Positions 1 to 16,070 of a stretch of DNA of 64,000 nt are shown here, piece after piece. The notes below the pieces were generated by a model. That model saw nothing but the letters and a program-made list of their open reading frames with translations, was not told the origin of the DNA and ran no database searches. How positions within the stretch are numbered: the first letter of the stretch is position 1; each line of letters starts with the position of its first letter. A program made the position numbers and the translations under genes. This stretch comes from Pelargonium nanum (Eukaryota > Streptophyta > Magnoliopsida > Geraniales > Geraniaceae), in the NCBI GenBank assembly GCA_036897485.1, contig JAYMTF010000028.1, positions 1-64,000 on the forward strand, read 5' to 3'.

Positions 1-948
1 TGAATCGACACGCTTTTTGAAATACTTTGAACTAATTTGGCTCGTTTTGTAAACCTTTGGACTAATACCGCATATTTGATAGTTTAGGGACAAAAATGAC
101 ACAATCCGAATAATTTAAGGACTATTTTGTCGCTTTTTTCTAGAAAGAAAGAACTAACATGTCAATAACTTCCTAACAAGCATGACTCAGATTAGACAGG
201 TGGCAATTTGTGAATCAAAGACCATTCAAAGCAATGCTCTGGCTCATTTAAATCCAGCCAGTCAACAAAATGTTGAACATGGACCCACAATCCTCACAAT
301 AAAAGAAAAATAATGCATTTTTCAAAGACTTATTAAAGACACTAACTTGGGAGATTAAAAAAAATACTAGTTGTACAAAATAATGAGGATTAGTTTGTGA
401 TTTTTTAAGTGGTTAAAAAATAAATATAAACATAAAATAATTAATTTCAAGTTACTAAGATGAACACCTAAAAATAATTAATTTATTAGTGAAAGAGCGT
501 TTGCGTTCAATCTCTTCTCAATGCACTCATAGGAAGAGAGATGAGCTTTAACTGTTATTAATATGAGTTGGGTAAAACGGCTTGAAGGTGTCAACCACAT
601 ATTTGCTGACTCGCTCAGAAACCTCATGGTTTAAACCAATTTAATTTTTTTTACATGGAAGTGTATAATATTGTTGCTAAATACAAGAGTATTTAACTGC
701 AATTCGTCCAATGAAAAAAAAATACAATTCGTCCAGTGAAAATTATTTTTATTTTATCCACAAAAAAAAAGTATTTGATCAAATTCTTAATAAATACACC
801 AACTTGGGTAGATTTTTTTTTTTTTGAAAGATGAAAAACATTTTCATATAGCTCCAATCAAACCCAATTGTCCTTTTTCTTTCTTGCTCCTCCTAAAACA
901 AGAAGAGAAATAAAGTGGGTCAATCTTGGTGGTTTTGGATTCTTGGGC
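1..948. other. Gene-free AT-rich 5' flank
   Basis: I see no gene here apart from a short LINE-like coding scrap at 563-634. The first 140 bases have the phrase structure of a decayed transposon end, but I found no terminal repeats. The stretch from 640 to 860 has long A and T runs and would hold the promoter of the DUF3511 gene. No convincing TATA box stood out. Confidence 0.5.
563..634 (+). mobile_element. Possible LINE RNase H tail scrap
   Basis: An open stretch of 23 codons reads SWVKRLEGVNHIFADSLRN, then stops. It resembles the C-terminal end of the RNase H domain in plant LINE elements, where a V-K-R-x-x-N-x-x-A-D-x-L-A/R pattern is common; compare FSHVKRSANSVAHKLARSS in the fragment at 20966-21390. 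The match is short and could be chance. No poly-A tail or target duplication was found. Confidence 0.35.
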
Positions 949-1296
949 ATGGAGGATTTCAGATCCAAGTCCTATAGAGATGGGAGGATGCAAATAGAGA
1001 GCTACTATGGAGGAGCAAACCCTAGGAGCATGCAAGATCTGAGAAGCTACAGTGCCAATTATGCAGGACAACAAACCCAGATGGGGAAGGAGATGAAGAT
1101 CAAGAAAGCTAAGAACATGAACAGTTTTGGGTCAGCTTCAAAAAGTTGGAGCTTCAATGATCCAGAGATTCAGAGGAAGAAGAGAGTTGCTAGCTACAAG
1201 GTGTACACTGTGGAGGGGAAGATGAAAGGGTCTTTGAGGAAGAGCTTTAGGTGGATCAAGGACACTTGCAACCATGTTGTCCATGGATGGTGGTGA
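949..1296 (+). CDS. DUF3511 domain protein, single exon
   Basis: This intronless gene encodes 115 residues. The C-terminal half (about residues 69-115) carries the plant DUF3511 pattern: a DPE-x-x-RKKRVA-x-YK-x-Y stretch, then a basic SLRKSFRWIKD segment, ending in W-W. The N-terminal half is rich in S, Y, G and R and looks disordered. Open reading continues upstream to 868, but without an ATG, so the ATG at 949 is chosen. No signal peptide or membrane segment is visible. The biochemical role of DUF3511 proteins is not established. The gene's last codons and stop recur several times in the repeat array downstream (1310-3360), which is unusual. Family assignment is firm; function is unknown. 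Confidence 0.85.
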   Translation: MEDFRSKSYRDGRMQIESYYGGANPRSMQDLRSYSANYAGQQTQMGKEMKIKKAKNMNSFGSASKSWSFNDPEIQRKKRVASYKVYTVEGKMKGSLRKSFRWIKDTCNHVVHGWW

Positions 1297-1309
1297 TGAT
1301 AATAATATG

Positions 1310-3360
1310 GTTGATTTTGGTTTTGGTTTTTGATTTTATTTAATTTAATCCTCTTTTTCTTTCTCTTTTCTTGGAAAAAATTGGGTTTTGAGAATCTTGA
1401 ATCCTTGTTCTTGGGTTCATCAAGAAAGTTCAATACCATTGTGCACATCATGCATCCATAATTGGTGATATGGTTAGCTTCAATTCAATTCAATTCTCTC
1501 TTCTTCTTTTTTACTTGAGTTTAAGAATCTTGAATCCATGTTGTTCTTGGGTCTATCAAGAACCCATTTGGATGATATGGTTGATTTTAAGTCAATCCTC
1601 TTTTTCTTGCTGTTTTCTTGGAAAAAATTGGGTTTTGAGAATCTTGAATCCTTGTACTTGGGTTCATTAAGAAAGTTCAACACCATTGTGCACATCTATA
1701 ATTGGTGATATGGTTATCTTCAATTCAATTCAATTCTCTTTTTTACTTGAACTTAAGAATCTTGAATCCATGTTGTTCTTGGGTTTATCAAGAACCCATG
1801 TTTAGTCCATGGAAGGTGATGATGATGATATGGTTGATTTTGGTTTGGTTTTATTTAATTTAATCCTCTTTTTCTTGCTCTTTTCTTGGGAAAAAATGGG
1901 TTTTGAGAATCTTGAATACTTGTTCTTGGGTTCATCAAGAAAGTTCAATACCATTGTGCACATCATGCATCCATAATTGGTGATATGGTTAGCTTCAATT
2001 CAATTCAATTCTCTTTTTTACTTGAATTTAAGAATCTTGAATCCATGTTCTTCTTGGGTTTATGAAGAACCCATGTGTAGTCCATGGAAGGTGATGATGA
2101 TATGGTTAAGTTAATCTCAATTCTTGCTCTTTTCTTGGGAAAATTTGGTTTTGAGAATCTTGAAGCCATGTTCTTGTTCTTGGGTTCATGAAGAAAGTTC
2201 AATGCATTTTTCACATTATGAATCCATTATTGGTGATATAGTTGGCTTTAATTCAATTCAATTCTCTTTTTTCTTGGAAATTTTGTTTATCCTAATTGTT
2301 GAATTTAAGAATCTTAAAAGTTAAATCCATGTTGTTCTTGGGCTTATCAAGAACCCAGGAAGTCATGGATGGTGGTGATGATATAGTTGATTTTTTATTT
2401 GATTTGATTTAACTTAATTATCTTTTTCTTGTTCCTTTCTTGAAAAAATGGGTTTTGAAAATTTTGAGTTCATGTTCTTGTTCTTGGGTTCATCAAGAAA
2501 GTTCAATACCATTGTGCACATGTAGTCCATGGATGGTGGTGATGATATAGTTGATTTTGCTTTAATTTAATTCTCTTTTGCCTTACTTTTCTTGGAAAAA
2601 AAAGGTTTTTAGAGTTGTTGAATTTGAGAATCTTGAATTCATGTTCTTGTTCTTGGATTTATCAAGAAAGTTCTATACATTATGCTTTATAGATTGATGG
2701 ACATGGTTGACTTCAATTCAATTCAATTCTCCTTTTATTGAAAATTTGTTTTTGAGGATTGTTTAATTGGAGAATTTCTTGAATCTCACACTTCTTGATC
2801 TTCTTGTTCTTGGGTTCATCAAGAAAGTTGTGCCCATGAACCATGTGTTGAGCACATGATGCTCTATAGATTCATGCACCAATTTGATCAAGATCTTTGA
2901 CTACAAGTCAATTCAATTCTCTTTTTCTTGCCTTTTTTTTAAAAGAATTAATTTGGTTGTGAACTTTCGTGATCGGACCAAATGTACATTAACTTTTTCT
3001 TATCCTAAACTAGTTTTTAAACTTTCAACTATGAATCCAATTTGGTCTCTCAAATTTTGATATAAGCTCTAACTAAATACTATTTTGATTCAAATAAAAA
3101 TTCATTCACCGAATTGGGTCTTTTACCTTTCTTTTTTCTCATCATTTTTTAGACTATTGAATTTGAGGATCTTGAATCTTGCACTTTTGTTCTTGGGTTT
3201 TCAAGAAAGTTCAATCAATGAACCATATGTTGTGAACATTATGCTTTATAGATTCATGGACCAATTTGATCAAAATCTATGACTTCATTTTAATTCTCTA
3301 GTCTTTTATTTTTGTTCTTGAGAATTTTTCAATCTTGAATCTTACTCTTCATTTCAAATT
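1310..3360 (+). repeat. Diverged tandem array in the DUF3511 3' flank
   Basis: About thirteen sub-units of roughly 115-155 bp follow the stop codon, first in pairs (about 250 bp) and then more degenerate. The anchor GAATCTTGAATCC or a close variant recurs near 1391, 1526, 1639, 1754, 1905, 2030, 2153, 2627, 2770, 3168 and 3325. A second anchor, TCATCAAGAAAGTTCAAT, follows in most units. Units near 1806, 2085, 2358 and 2526 also contain copies of the gene's terminal codons; the copy at 2527 still reads V-H-G-W-W-stop. The array is therefore a duplication product that includes the coding 3' end, not an unrelated satellite. Part of it may be transcribed as 3' UTR. Confidence 0.8.
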
Positions 3361-3887
3361 CACAATGTTTATAAGTACTCACAAAAACAATAAATGGCAT
3401 AGAAATTTGAAGTTTCTTGGAAAATATTTACTCATTTTGTGCAAATATTCAGTATCAATTAGTAATAGTTTCGAACCTAACAAAAATTCAAGAAAATGGT
3501 ACAAAACAAAGCAAAACACACAACAAATCCACAATTCTTTGAAACAATAATCTTTTACATATTACAAGTAAAAACTAAATAGCACAATACCACATTCATC
3601 AACAGATAATACTCTATCCAGAATTCAACATTTGCTCATTTCGACATGTAAAGATCTCGCAAACAAGACGCTAAATTTGAAAATACAACGCGACAAAACC
3701 CCACAGTTTGTCGCAAATTGGGTTCGGGGATCAAATTTTGAGATGATTGCATCTTTATTCTGTACTTTGCAGCAACAATTCCCAACTTACACCTCAGATC
3801 TCAGCTTCACGGCTTTTCCCGATGCAGAACAGAAGTTTACGTTTAAGAATTTACAAAGGGTTGTAGGGTTGAGAGTTACCGTTTTTG
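3361..3887. other. Spacer and likely 3' UTR of the casein kinase gene
   Basis: There is no gene. The part next to 3888 is expected to hold the 3' UTR of the minus-strand casein kinase 1-like gene. The plus-strand open frames here are antisense or low complexity. Confidence 0.5.
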
Positions 3888-8409
<4,522 letters not shown>

Positions 8410-10225
8410 CACCAACCACTCAACGATCACAAAAAACCCAACTTACCCAAAAACAAACCCTATCCTCTCTCTCAAACCCTAATCCCAGAAATCAACCGCA
8501 CCGAATCGATCGGCGGTTGGGGTTTAAAGGTCCCACGGACAGGGGTGCAAATAAGGGTAGTTTCGGGGGCAAAAATGGAATAAAAATCGAAACTTTCTCT
8601 CTCTAGAATGGAGATTTTACAGAGAAAGTTGAAGAAGGAGACATTATTGGAGTGATCACTCTCTCACTCTGCTCTGTACTTTGATCCAATCGAAGCGGAC
8701 TTTCTCATACCGCTACGGCCATTGTCGTCTTCTTCTTTTTCTTCTGCTAAACGACGTCGTATGGGATATTCTATATTTGGAAACTTTATTATCTCTTTCT
8801 TTTTTGTTCTTTTCTTTTGTTTCTGCTTTTAGTTGTTGGGGGCAATTTTGTCATTTGGGATAGGGATAGAAGTGTCAACATGGGTCAATGCAATTTTTTA
8901 ATGATGTGGTTTTTTGAACCTCCAAAGTTGGTGTAATTTGTGTTCATAGTATGTTTCAATTTGATCTCTCTTCATATTGTTTTGTATATGTATTTAATTT
9001 TATTTTTATTTTTATTTTTATTGTTGTCCCAATACGTTGAACATAGGTCGATGCAATTTTTCGTGATCTTCAAGATTCTCGTTTTAATACGACTAACATG
9101 TGTCTTGGTCACCTTTATCTCTCATAAAAGTTTCGTGACACAACCACTTGTAAGCCTATCTCATCGTTGATCTCATTTCTTAACTGGCAAATAGATTTTT
9201 TGACGGTTCATAAGGCGATTTTTTAGGCTCTATTCATTATTTGAATCTTCTTGTGTTGGCAAACACTTTTTCTCAAATAAATCTTGTGATATATTATATT
9301 ATTGAGTAACTTGTTTGCTTTCCATTTATGGACATATTCATTAACGATGTATTTATGTACTAGATGTTGAATATCGGTCGGTGAGTTTTTCGTGTTCTTC
9401 AAGATTCTCGTCTTAACATGGGCAACATGTGTCATGATCACGTTTATCTCTCGTAAAATCTTGTGACGCAACCACTAGTGAGTCTATCTCATCGTTGATC
9501 TCGTTTCTTAAAACAAATGAACCTTTTGGACAACTGGTTTAACAACTAAAAAACATTGTAAAAATTAAAAATAACGTGTATGTTATGCAGTACTTATTTG
9601 ACAAGTGGATAATGTATGCAATCCATCATAAAGTCTGTAGTAGTTGGCAACATGTGTCACAGCACAACACCAAATTAGCGTGTTTGGTATCACATATTTC
9701 GCAACTATATCATGTTTGTGTTGAATCTCCAAAACACGCATTCGCGTCAAATGTCTCAACTCATGCATTTTCTAAGCAAAACCCTTGATCCGGTCATAAT
9801 ATTCACACAAGCAACACCTGTTGCAAATCCATTTGAGCCAGGGAAGACGTTTTCAACAAAAACCTCATTCGAAATACGAATTGTCAACTCCTAGTGAAGT
9901 GTACAATATCTAACAAGAAACAAAACTAGAAGACTCAAAATCTAAAGTATCAACAAAACAATACCATAAGTAGTAACTACTTTCCCACAACCTGCAACTC
10001 TTCAAAATTGCTATAAATATTGTACATACAACAGCTCCAATACTTCTCTCTATATTAGCTACAAAATGGGACTTTTAACCAATCCCACTTACAAAAATCA
10101 AAGAATATTAGCAGTAACCAAAAATAAAGAAAGTGAAAAAACATAAAGGAGCAACAACAGGACACTACAAAATACCACAAACCCTAATTCTTAAAACCCT
10201 TTTTTCTCCAAATTTAGACTAAAAA
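8410..10225. other. Spacer between two minus-strand genes
   Basis: The 8410-8700 end is the expected 5' UTR and promoter of the casein kinase gene and includes short CT/GA runs. The 9900-10225 end is the probable 3' UTR of the flippase gene. Between them there is no gene, only a duplicated segment at 9028-9520. Confidence 0.5.
9028..9520. repeat. Diverged direct repeat pair, about 165 bp each
   Basis: The segment 9028-9190 is repeated at about 9357-9520. Shared phrases are CTTCAAGATTCTCGT, AACATGTGTC, CACAACCACT or CGCAACCACT, and CTATCTCATCGTTGATCTC. The start-to-start distance is about 330 bp. No coding sense is visible. Confidence 0.7.
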
Positions 10226-13200
10226 TCATGATTGACTCATCGGCGACGACACAGACAACGAGGAATGCTTCTTGTGCAGCCTCCCCTTCAACTGCCTAAT
10301 CTTCGCGTCAACCCTCGCCGAGAACCCTATTTTCGTGTCCTGTCTTGCTTTAGACCGTTCTCTATGCCACATATGTTGATCCTCGACATCTTTCCGGTAG
10401 AACTTGATTTCTTGGATGATATGATGATCCATTGGATTGAAACATCTTTGATAAGAAATGTAGATTAGGTATGGAAGATTGCAGGCGATCGTTACCAAGA
10501 GCGTTGTTGCCCAGTAAATAGGCGTCGGGCCAAGAGCTTCCACGAGGATTTGATACGCGGTTCCAGACCTATCGGGAGGCAACATTCCATAGAAGAGAAT
10601 AAAGAGGTACCATAAGGCAACGCTGCCTCCCACAAAGAGGTGTTGGATCCACGTGAAATGGCTCATCGTGAGAGCGATCTGGCAGTTCACTGCCCAGACG
10701 ATGCAAGTGAACATGGTGGTGCCGAGAACAGCCATGTCAGCAGTGTAGCCATTCTTACGGAAGGCTTGGTCGTAGAAGATAGCGAGATTTACAAAGAAGA
10801 TAATAAGCGAGGAATAAAGTCCATTGCCCATCCACCCTAAGATTCTATACCAGTCGAAAAACAAGTTTTTCGGGCCTTGCTGATACAATGCCGGGAACTG
10901 CAAGAAGATGCGGTAAAAACATAAGTGATCGCGGGCTAGAACGGGATTAAATAGTTTGAATGGGTCAATAACGGGGACTGACCTGTAAGCAGACATCAGA
11001 AGACACGTCTTGCTCGAAAACTCCAAGTGAAATGACGGGCAATGAGGTAAGGATAACGTTGAACAATGTCATGTACCAGTCATCATAAATTGATTGCCCG
11101 GAGAAGCCCGTAAATGCCTCAAAGTAGAAGAGGGTTAGGCCAAATGCTATATTTTTGTAGAAAAAATAGCAAACCTGAACAATAATAAAAAATGAATTAA
11201 AGAAGATGAATGATTATTATTGTGTGAATTAAATAAGCGAGAATAAAAAAAAATGCAAGCAAATAGAAACACAAAGATGATTTTCTTTAATCATTACCAT
11301 TTGAGCAATCCTCTTATAACACCAGTGTCCATGAACCACCAAAAGTCTCTCCAAGAACCGAAACTGGGCAATAGCAAAATCACTAGCCATTACCGCCTGC
11401 ATACCTTCCACGCCACTGATGCCAACGCCAATATCAGCTTCTTGAATCATTCCCACATCATTAGCGCCATCACCAATAGCTAAGGTGGTTTTTCCAGTTC
11501 CTTCTTTTACAAGTCTTGTTACCTGATGCAAAGATTGAACGAGTAAAGCCAAAATCAACAATGGAATGTTCGTGAAAATATGATGACTTTATAATTGACA
11601 AGGACTTCATCATGAAAGCATCAACCAGCTGAAGAGATTCAAGAAGTACACTACAAATATTCATTTTAATATTAGTAATAATCCTACCAATGCCTTCTGC
11701 TTTGGAGAGACACGACAACAAATGACGGATGCGCAATGAACCGCAAGTTCCAAGAATTGATGCTTCATATCATCCTCCAAAGCATGCGTTAGCGTCTTTC
11801 CATCAATAATCAAAGCAAATGCAGCATGTGGATCCTTTTCGAGCTTGATCATTTGTGAGGCATTGGTGATTTGCATCAAAACATTCTCCTTCATAGCCTG
11901 ACCATTAACAAAAAGCAGTGGAGTCTTACATAAATGAAAGATTTTTTGGATAACATATCCCCACTCGTTCTCAAAGCAATAAGTACCTCTTTGTCATCTT
12001 GGACTAATGACTCAGCATTTGCTGTTGATATGCAAATCTGCTTCATACCCTGCCGAAGCAAACTGCAGGCAAATCTGCATATGCAAACAATATCGTTAAG
12101 TTGGTTTCATGGAGCATTACTGTTAAGGAGATCTCTTTCTAAAATGGTGTCAAATTAGGAGGTAGAAAATTGGTAATAATACCCACTATTAACCCATACA
12201 AGGTAGAGCTGGCAATTTTGATTTTGGGTCGAATAGACCTAACCCGATCCAGGTTCCACAGGGTTGTGGGTCTATTTTATGTGACCCAAACTCACAAAAA
12301 TGTGGGTCGGATTTTGGGTCCAAATTGCCAAAGAACTCCATTTATCCCTTAAGAAGATTATGTTCAATGGATAAGAAACGAACCCTATATTGATTGCAGT
12401 TTCCATCTTGTCCCCAGTCAGAACCCAGATCTTGAGACCAGCTTGTGCCAATTTATCTATACACTGCGGGACCTAAACAGAACAAAATAGCAATTATGGT
12501 AATGATAAGGAAAAATGTACTAATTGTGCTCTAGACCAATGATGATGTGTACCCCTTTCTGCAATTTGTCCTCAACAGCAGTGGCACCTACAAGAATCAA
12601 TTCCCTCTCAATCATATCTGACACCCGTTCAAGCATTGCCTCCCTATCAGCCCCAATACAAGTTTTTGCTTTGACGAATTCATCGTTCCAAGCCGAATAC
12701 TCAGCCTCATCAAGCTTTCTGTAAGAAAGTGCCAAGGTACGCAACCCAGATTCTCCATAGTCATTCAAATGCTTGGTAGTAGCTTCCTCATACAGCCTAC
12801 CATTCTTCGATAGACGATCGAAAATAATGCTGCAAAAACAAACAATAAAATATAAATGGGCTCCCGAAAAAAAAGGACGGGAAGGGGAGTGAACAGCAAT
12901 AGTCATGCAACTAAATGCCCCATTTTTTTAGGTTCAAACCATTATAAAAAAAAAAAGGAGCAGCTAAGTGCATGATGCTGGGCATCATTGTGGGGTCTGA
13001 GAAGTCAAAGCATAAACAGGAGATATGATTTTCAACACCAAATAAGAGCTGCTAAAGTTATATTTTTATTGTATTTTCAGCACGCAAAATTGACCCTCTT
13101 CAGACCACAAAATAGTGGAAGTCTGGTGCATTGGGCCGCCCATTATTCAACTCTGAGTACCTAAAAAGAAATTTATTGTCTATTGGGTTTGGGGGAAAAG

Positions 13201-15215
13201 AAAAGATAATAGCAAGCCGAACCTGTCAGCGCCCTTGCACATGAGAAGAATCTGTCCGTTCTCATCCCGCACAATAACAGTCATTCTCTTTCTTTTGCTA
13301 GTGAAATCCAACAGATTGAGAATTTTGAACTCCCTGTAAATTAAAAATACAATAAGACACCAGAACCTAAGGAGGATTAACAAGAAGCTCAAACAAAATT
13401 GGAAATTGTTGATTTGTACACTCACCTCTCAACTGGCTGTCCCGAGGGATGATATCTTTCACGGACAAAAACACTTGATTGAGTTCTTTTACAAAACTCA
13501 AAACCAAATTCTCGTGCTGCAAGAAGAAAAGCCCCTTCATCAGGTGACTCTGCCTCATAGACAAAACTTCCAGTCTCCTCGTTCCAGTCAGGAATCGCGG
13601 TGTGACAAACTGCTAATATCTTGCAAAATAACGAAATTGTATCTGCATTAGGCTCTTTCCACCAGTTTCCTTCCATGAGACGACTATCCTGAAAGCTGAA
13701 TCCTTTCATGGGAGATTTCTTTTTCAATTCATCTTTAGAAGTGATGATAGTCTCCAGTTCAATGTCTGATGCTGGTCTGGAATTGTTGGTCATTGGAAAA
13801 TTAGAAAGGTCCGATTCCTGATCGTCAATATCACCAGCCATCTGTTTTGCTGCAGCTACTTCAACTTCACTAGCTTTCACACCATACGAAGTTCCAGCAA
13901 TGGAACACTTCAGAAAATCCATTTGATTGCTGGTCAAAGTGCCAGTTTTATCAGAGAGGATTGTGTCAACCTGACCTAGCTCCTCGTTCAAATTCGAGGT
14001 GCGAGCTTGAGCCGGAGTTCCACTCTCCTCATCAAACATATGCAAGTCCTGGTTAATGAAAGTTGCTTGCAGAACCTTCACGACCTCAATTGAAACATAG
14101 AGCGATATAGGTATTAAATATCCGTAAAGCATGAGAGCAGTGACCAGATGGTAAAATCCTGACCTCACAGGCTTGCGAGGATCACCAACACCTTCATCTT
14201 TAAAGGGCTCCAAGTACCACCAATCTGGCACTTGGTACTTTGTCTTCACCGCAAAGCCTATCGAGCTTATCACCGAGATAAAAACAAGGAGGCCGAAAAG
14301 AACATATATAATGGAATCCAACCGAATCTCTATAGTGCTCCTCTTTGTTGGGGATTCTGTGCTATTTTGCATGACTTTGCTATCATGACCAGTAAATATC
14401 ACCACCCCATACACATGGGCAGTATTCCTTAGCTTTGAATCTCGGAGGAGAATCTGACTAGGATCAATAGGATAAACCTGGCGATCATATTCAAAGTTAC
14501 CCACAAAGGTATAGAGACTCGGGTTTGGATCTTCACATTTGATAGTTGCCCTGAAATCCTTAAAAACCTCGTCTTCATCCAATGGCAATGTTACCTCCAA
14601 AGACCTCTTCACCTTTAAATTTGTCTCGCCGTCTAAGTTCATAGTCTCCACATAGCAAATGCCATCCTCGTAACTCGATGACAAGAGAAGCAGATCTGAA
14701 GGAAAGAACTGATCTTTTTCCACTTTGACCACATCTCCAACATGAAGCTTCTCCCAAGACTTATAACTAAACACACCGTTCCCTTCATGAAAGCACGCTT
14801 TCCGTTTATTAACCTCCACGTCCTGGCGGTACCTACGCCAGTCTTCCAAAGCTTCCTTCGCCATACTAAGCCCCACAACAAACGCCAGAGGAGCAACCAT
14901 GCTAAGATAACTGAATGGAGAAAGGGCCGTGAACGAAAGACACGCAGCAGCAAGAAAGTAAAGATTGGCCACTCGTCTGAATTGCTCATACAGGGCCTTG
15001 GGAAAGAAAGTAATAATATTATACTTCGTGGTAGATATATAATTCGAACAATAAGGTCTCTTCCCAACAATAGTGGGTTGGTTGCAATCTACAATTCTAG
15101 AGAAACCGGGGCCTTCAATTTGATCACTCACTTCAGGAGGGAAATGAGGTCGGATACAAGCAAATGTATAAAGATGGCTCCGCCGGAGCTTTTCCCTTAT
15201 CCTACCCCGTGCCAT
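10226..15215 (-). CDS. Phospholipid-transporting P4-ATPase (flippase), ALA4-7 subgroup
   Basis: This is a P-type ATPase that moves phospholipids to the cytosolic leaflet, normally with an ALIS/CDC50 partner. Nine exons give 1217 residues, the usual length: 15215-13426, 13333-13223, 12829-12553, 12472-12384, 12074-11987, 11897-11688, 11522-11298, 11174-10983 and 10897-10226. Motifs seen are DGETNLK (residues about 195-201, actuator), [10 protein letters not shown] in M4 with the P4-type PISL, the phosphorylation site DKTGTLT (D about 422), TGDK (about 745) and [16 protein letters not shown] (about 872). M5-M10 lie in exons 7-9, followed by a basic Ser-rich tail. The N-terminus [10 protein letters not shown] and the first exon resemble Arabidopsis ALA4-7 more than ALA9-12. 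No key residue is missing. The 5' region is CT-rich on the coding strand. Which ALA it is cannot be settled by eye. Confidence 0.95.
12205..12336. mobile_element. TGGCAA-ended short element in flippase intron 4
   Basis: This is the best preserved copy of the family. The ends read AGAGCTGGCAATTTTG and CAAATTGCCAAAGAACT. The centre holds a small palindrome, CTCACAAAAATGTGGGT, also present in other copies. It sits inside the intron between exons 4 and 5 and leaves both splice sites intact. Confidence 0.65.
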
Positions 15216-16070
15216 CTCTCACGGTTTCAGCTCAAAACTACTAAATCATGCAACAATACTCATCAGATAAAGAACCACCAAAGGCTTAGCTTCACCAATC
15301 ACCTCCAATAACAACAGTGCTCCACTTTGCAAAACCTCTAATGACACAAAACACAGATACAAATCAACTCATAATCCAAACCCAGCTCATAAAATAACCA
15401 ACTTTATGCACTCACATCACACACAACATTACGAACCAAATTGCTTCAAAATCAAATCTGTTACCAAAAGTCTTCCAAACCCAAAATTGGAAATTGTCAG
15501 TTTGTCACTAATCCCCAAAATTCACATAATTAGTGCAAAATCACAACAACAACAAAAAAATATTAACAATAATAATGAGAGCTCAAAATCTGAGAAAAAA
15601 CAGCACATTCACCTCCAAAATCCAGCTGGAAACAAATCAAAACAATCCCAAACCCGCAACAGTAAATCCAAAACAAGAAACAGATTCGAAAAACAAAACA
15701 AATCTCCGACCAACAAATCAACAACCGAAACGAAATTGCAAACAAGAAAACACAAAAGCTCACCAAGGATCAGAATTTCGGGACCGTGGAAAGCGAAATC
15801 GAGGAGCAGTGAAGAACCCAATTGGCAGAAAGAGGAAGTGAAAAAAGGGTATTGAAGAGCTCGTGATTTCACAGATCAGGGAGAGAGAGAGAGAGGAGAG
15901 AGAGAGGAATGGTTGTAGAGAGAGAAAAAGAGAAGAGCAGAGGAGAGAGAGAGAGGAGTGAGGTGTTAGGGTGGTGTCTCCGTCGACGGAAGCTCGAACC
16001 AATGCCAGGATTTTCCGGGCCCTCCTCTTCCCTGCCTACATATATACATATTTATTTTCCATTAACCTTC
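15216..16070 (-). promoter_or_regulatory. Probable 5' UTR and promoter of the flippase gene
   Basis: The region upstream of the ATG at 15215 is A-rich on the plus strand, then a GA-rich block at about 15877-15960 (CT-rich on the coding strand) of the kind often found in plant leaders. A TATA-like stretch lies near 16040. A 5' UTR intron is possible but not shown. The open frames here are low-complexity artefacts. Confidence 0.45.

Noticed and set aside
1310-3360. CRISPR-like or satellite array
   Set aside because: The repeats are too diverged and of gene-tail origin, in a plant nuclear setting. They do not have the short exact repeat and unique spacer layout.
14639-15311. Open frames on both strands inside flippase exon 1
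   Set aside because: They are off-frame and antisense readings of a well-supported coding exon.
15406-15855. A 149-codon plus-strand frame rich in Lys, Asn and Gln
   Set aside because: It arises from A-rich leader and promoter DNA of the flippase gene and has no domain.
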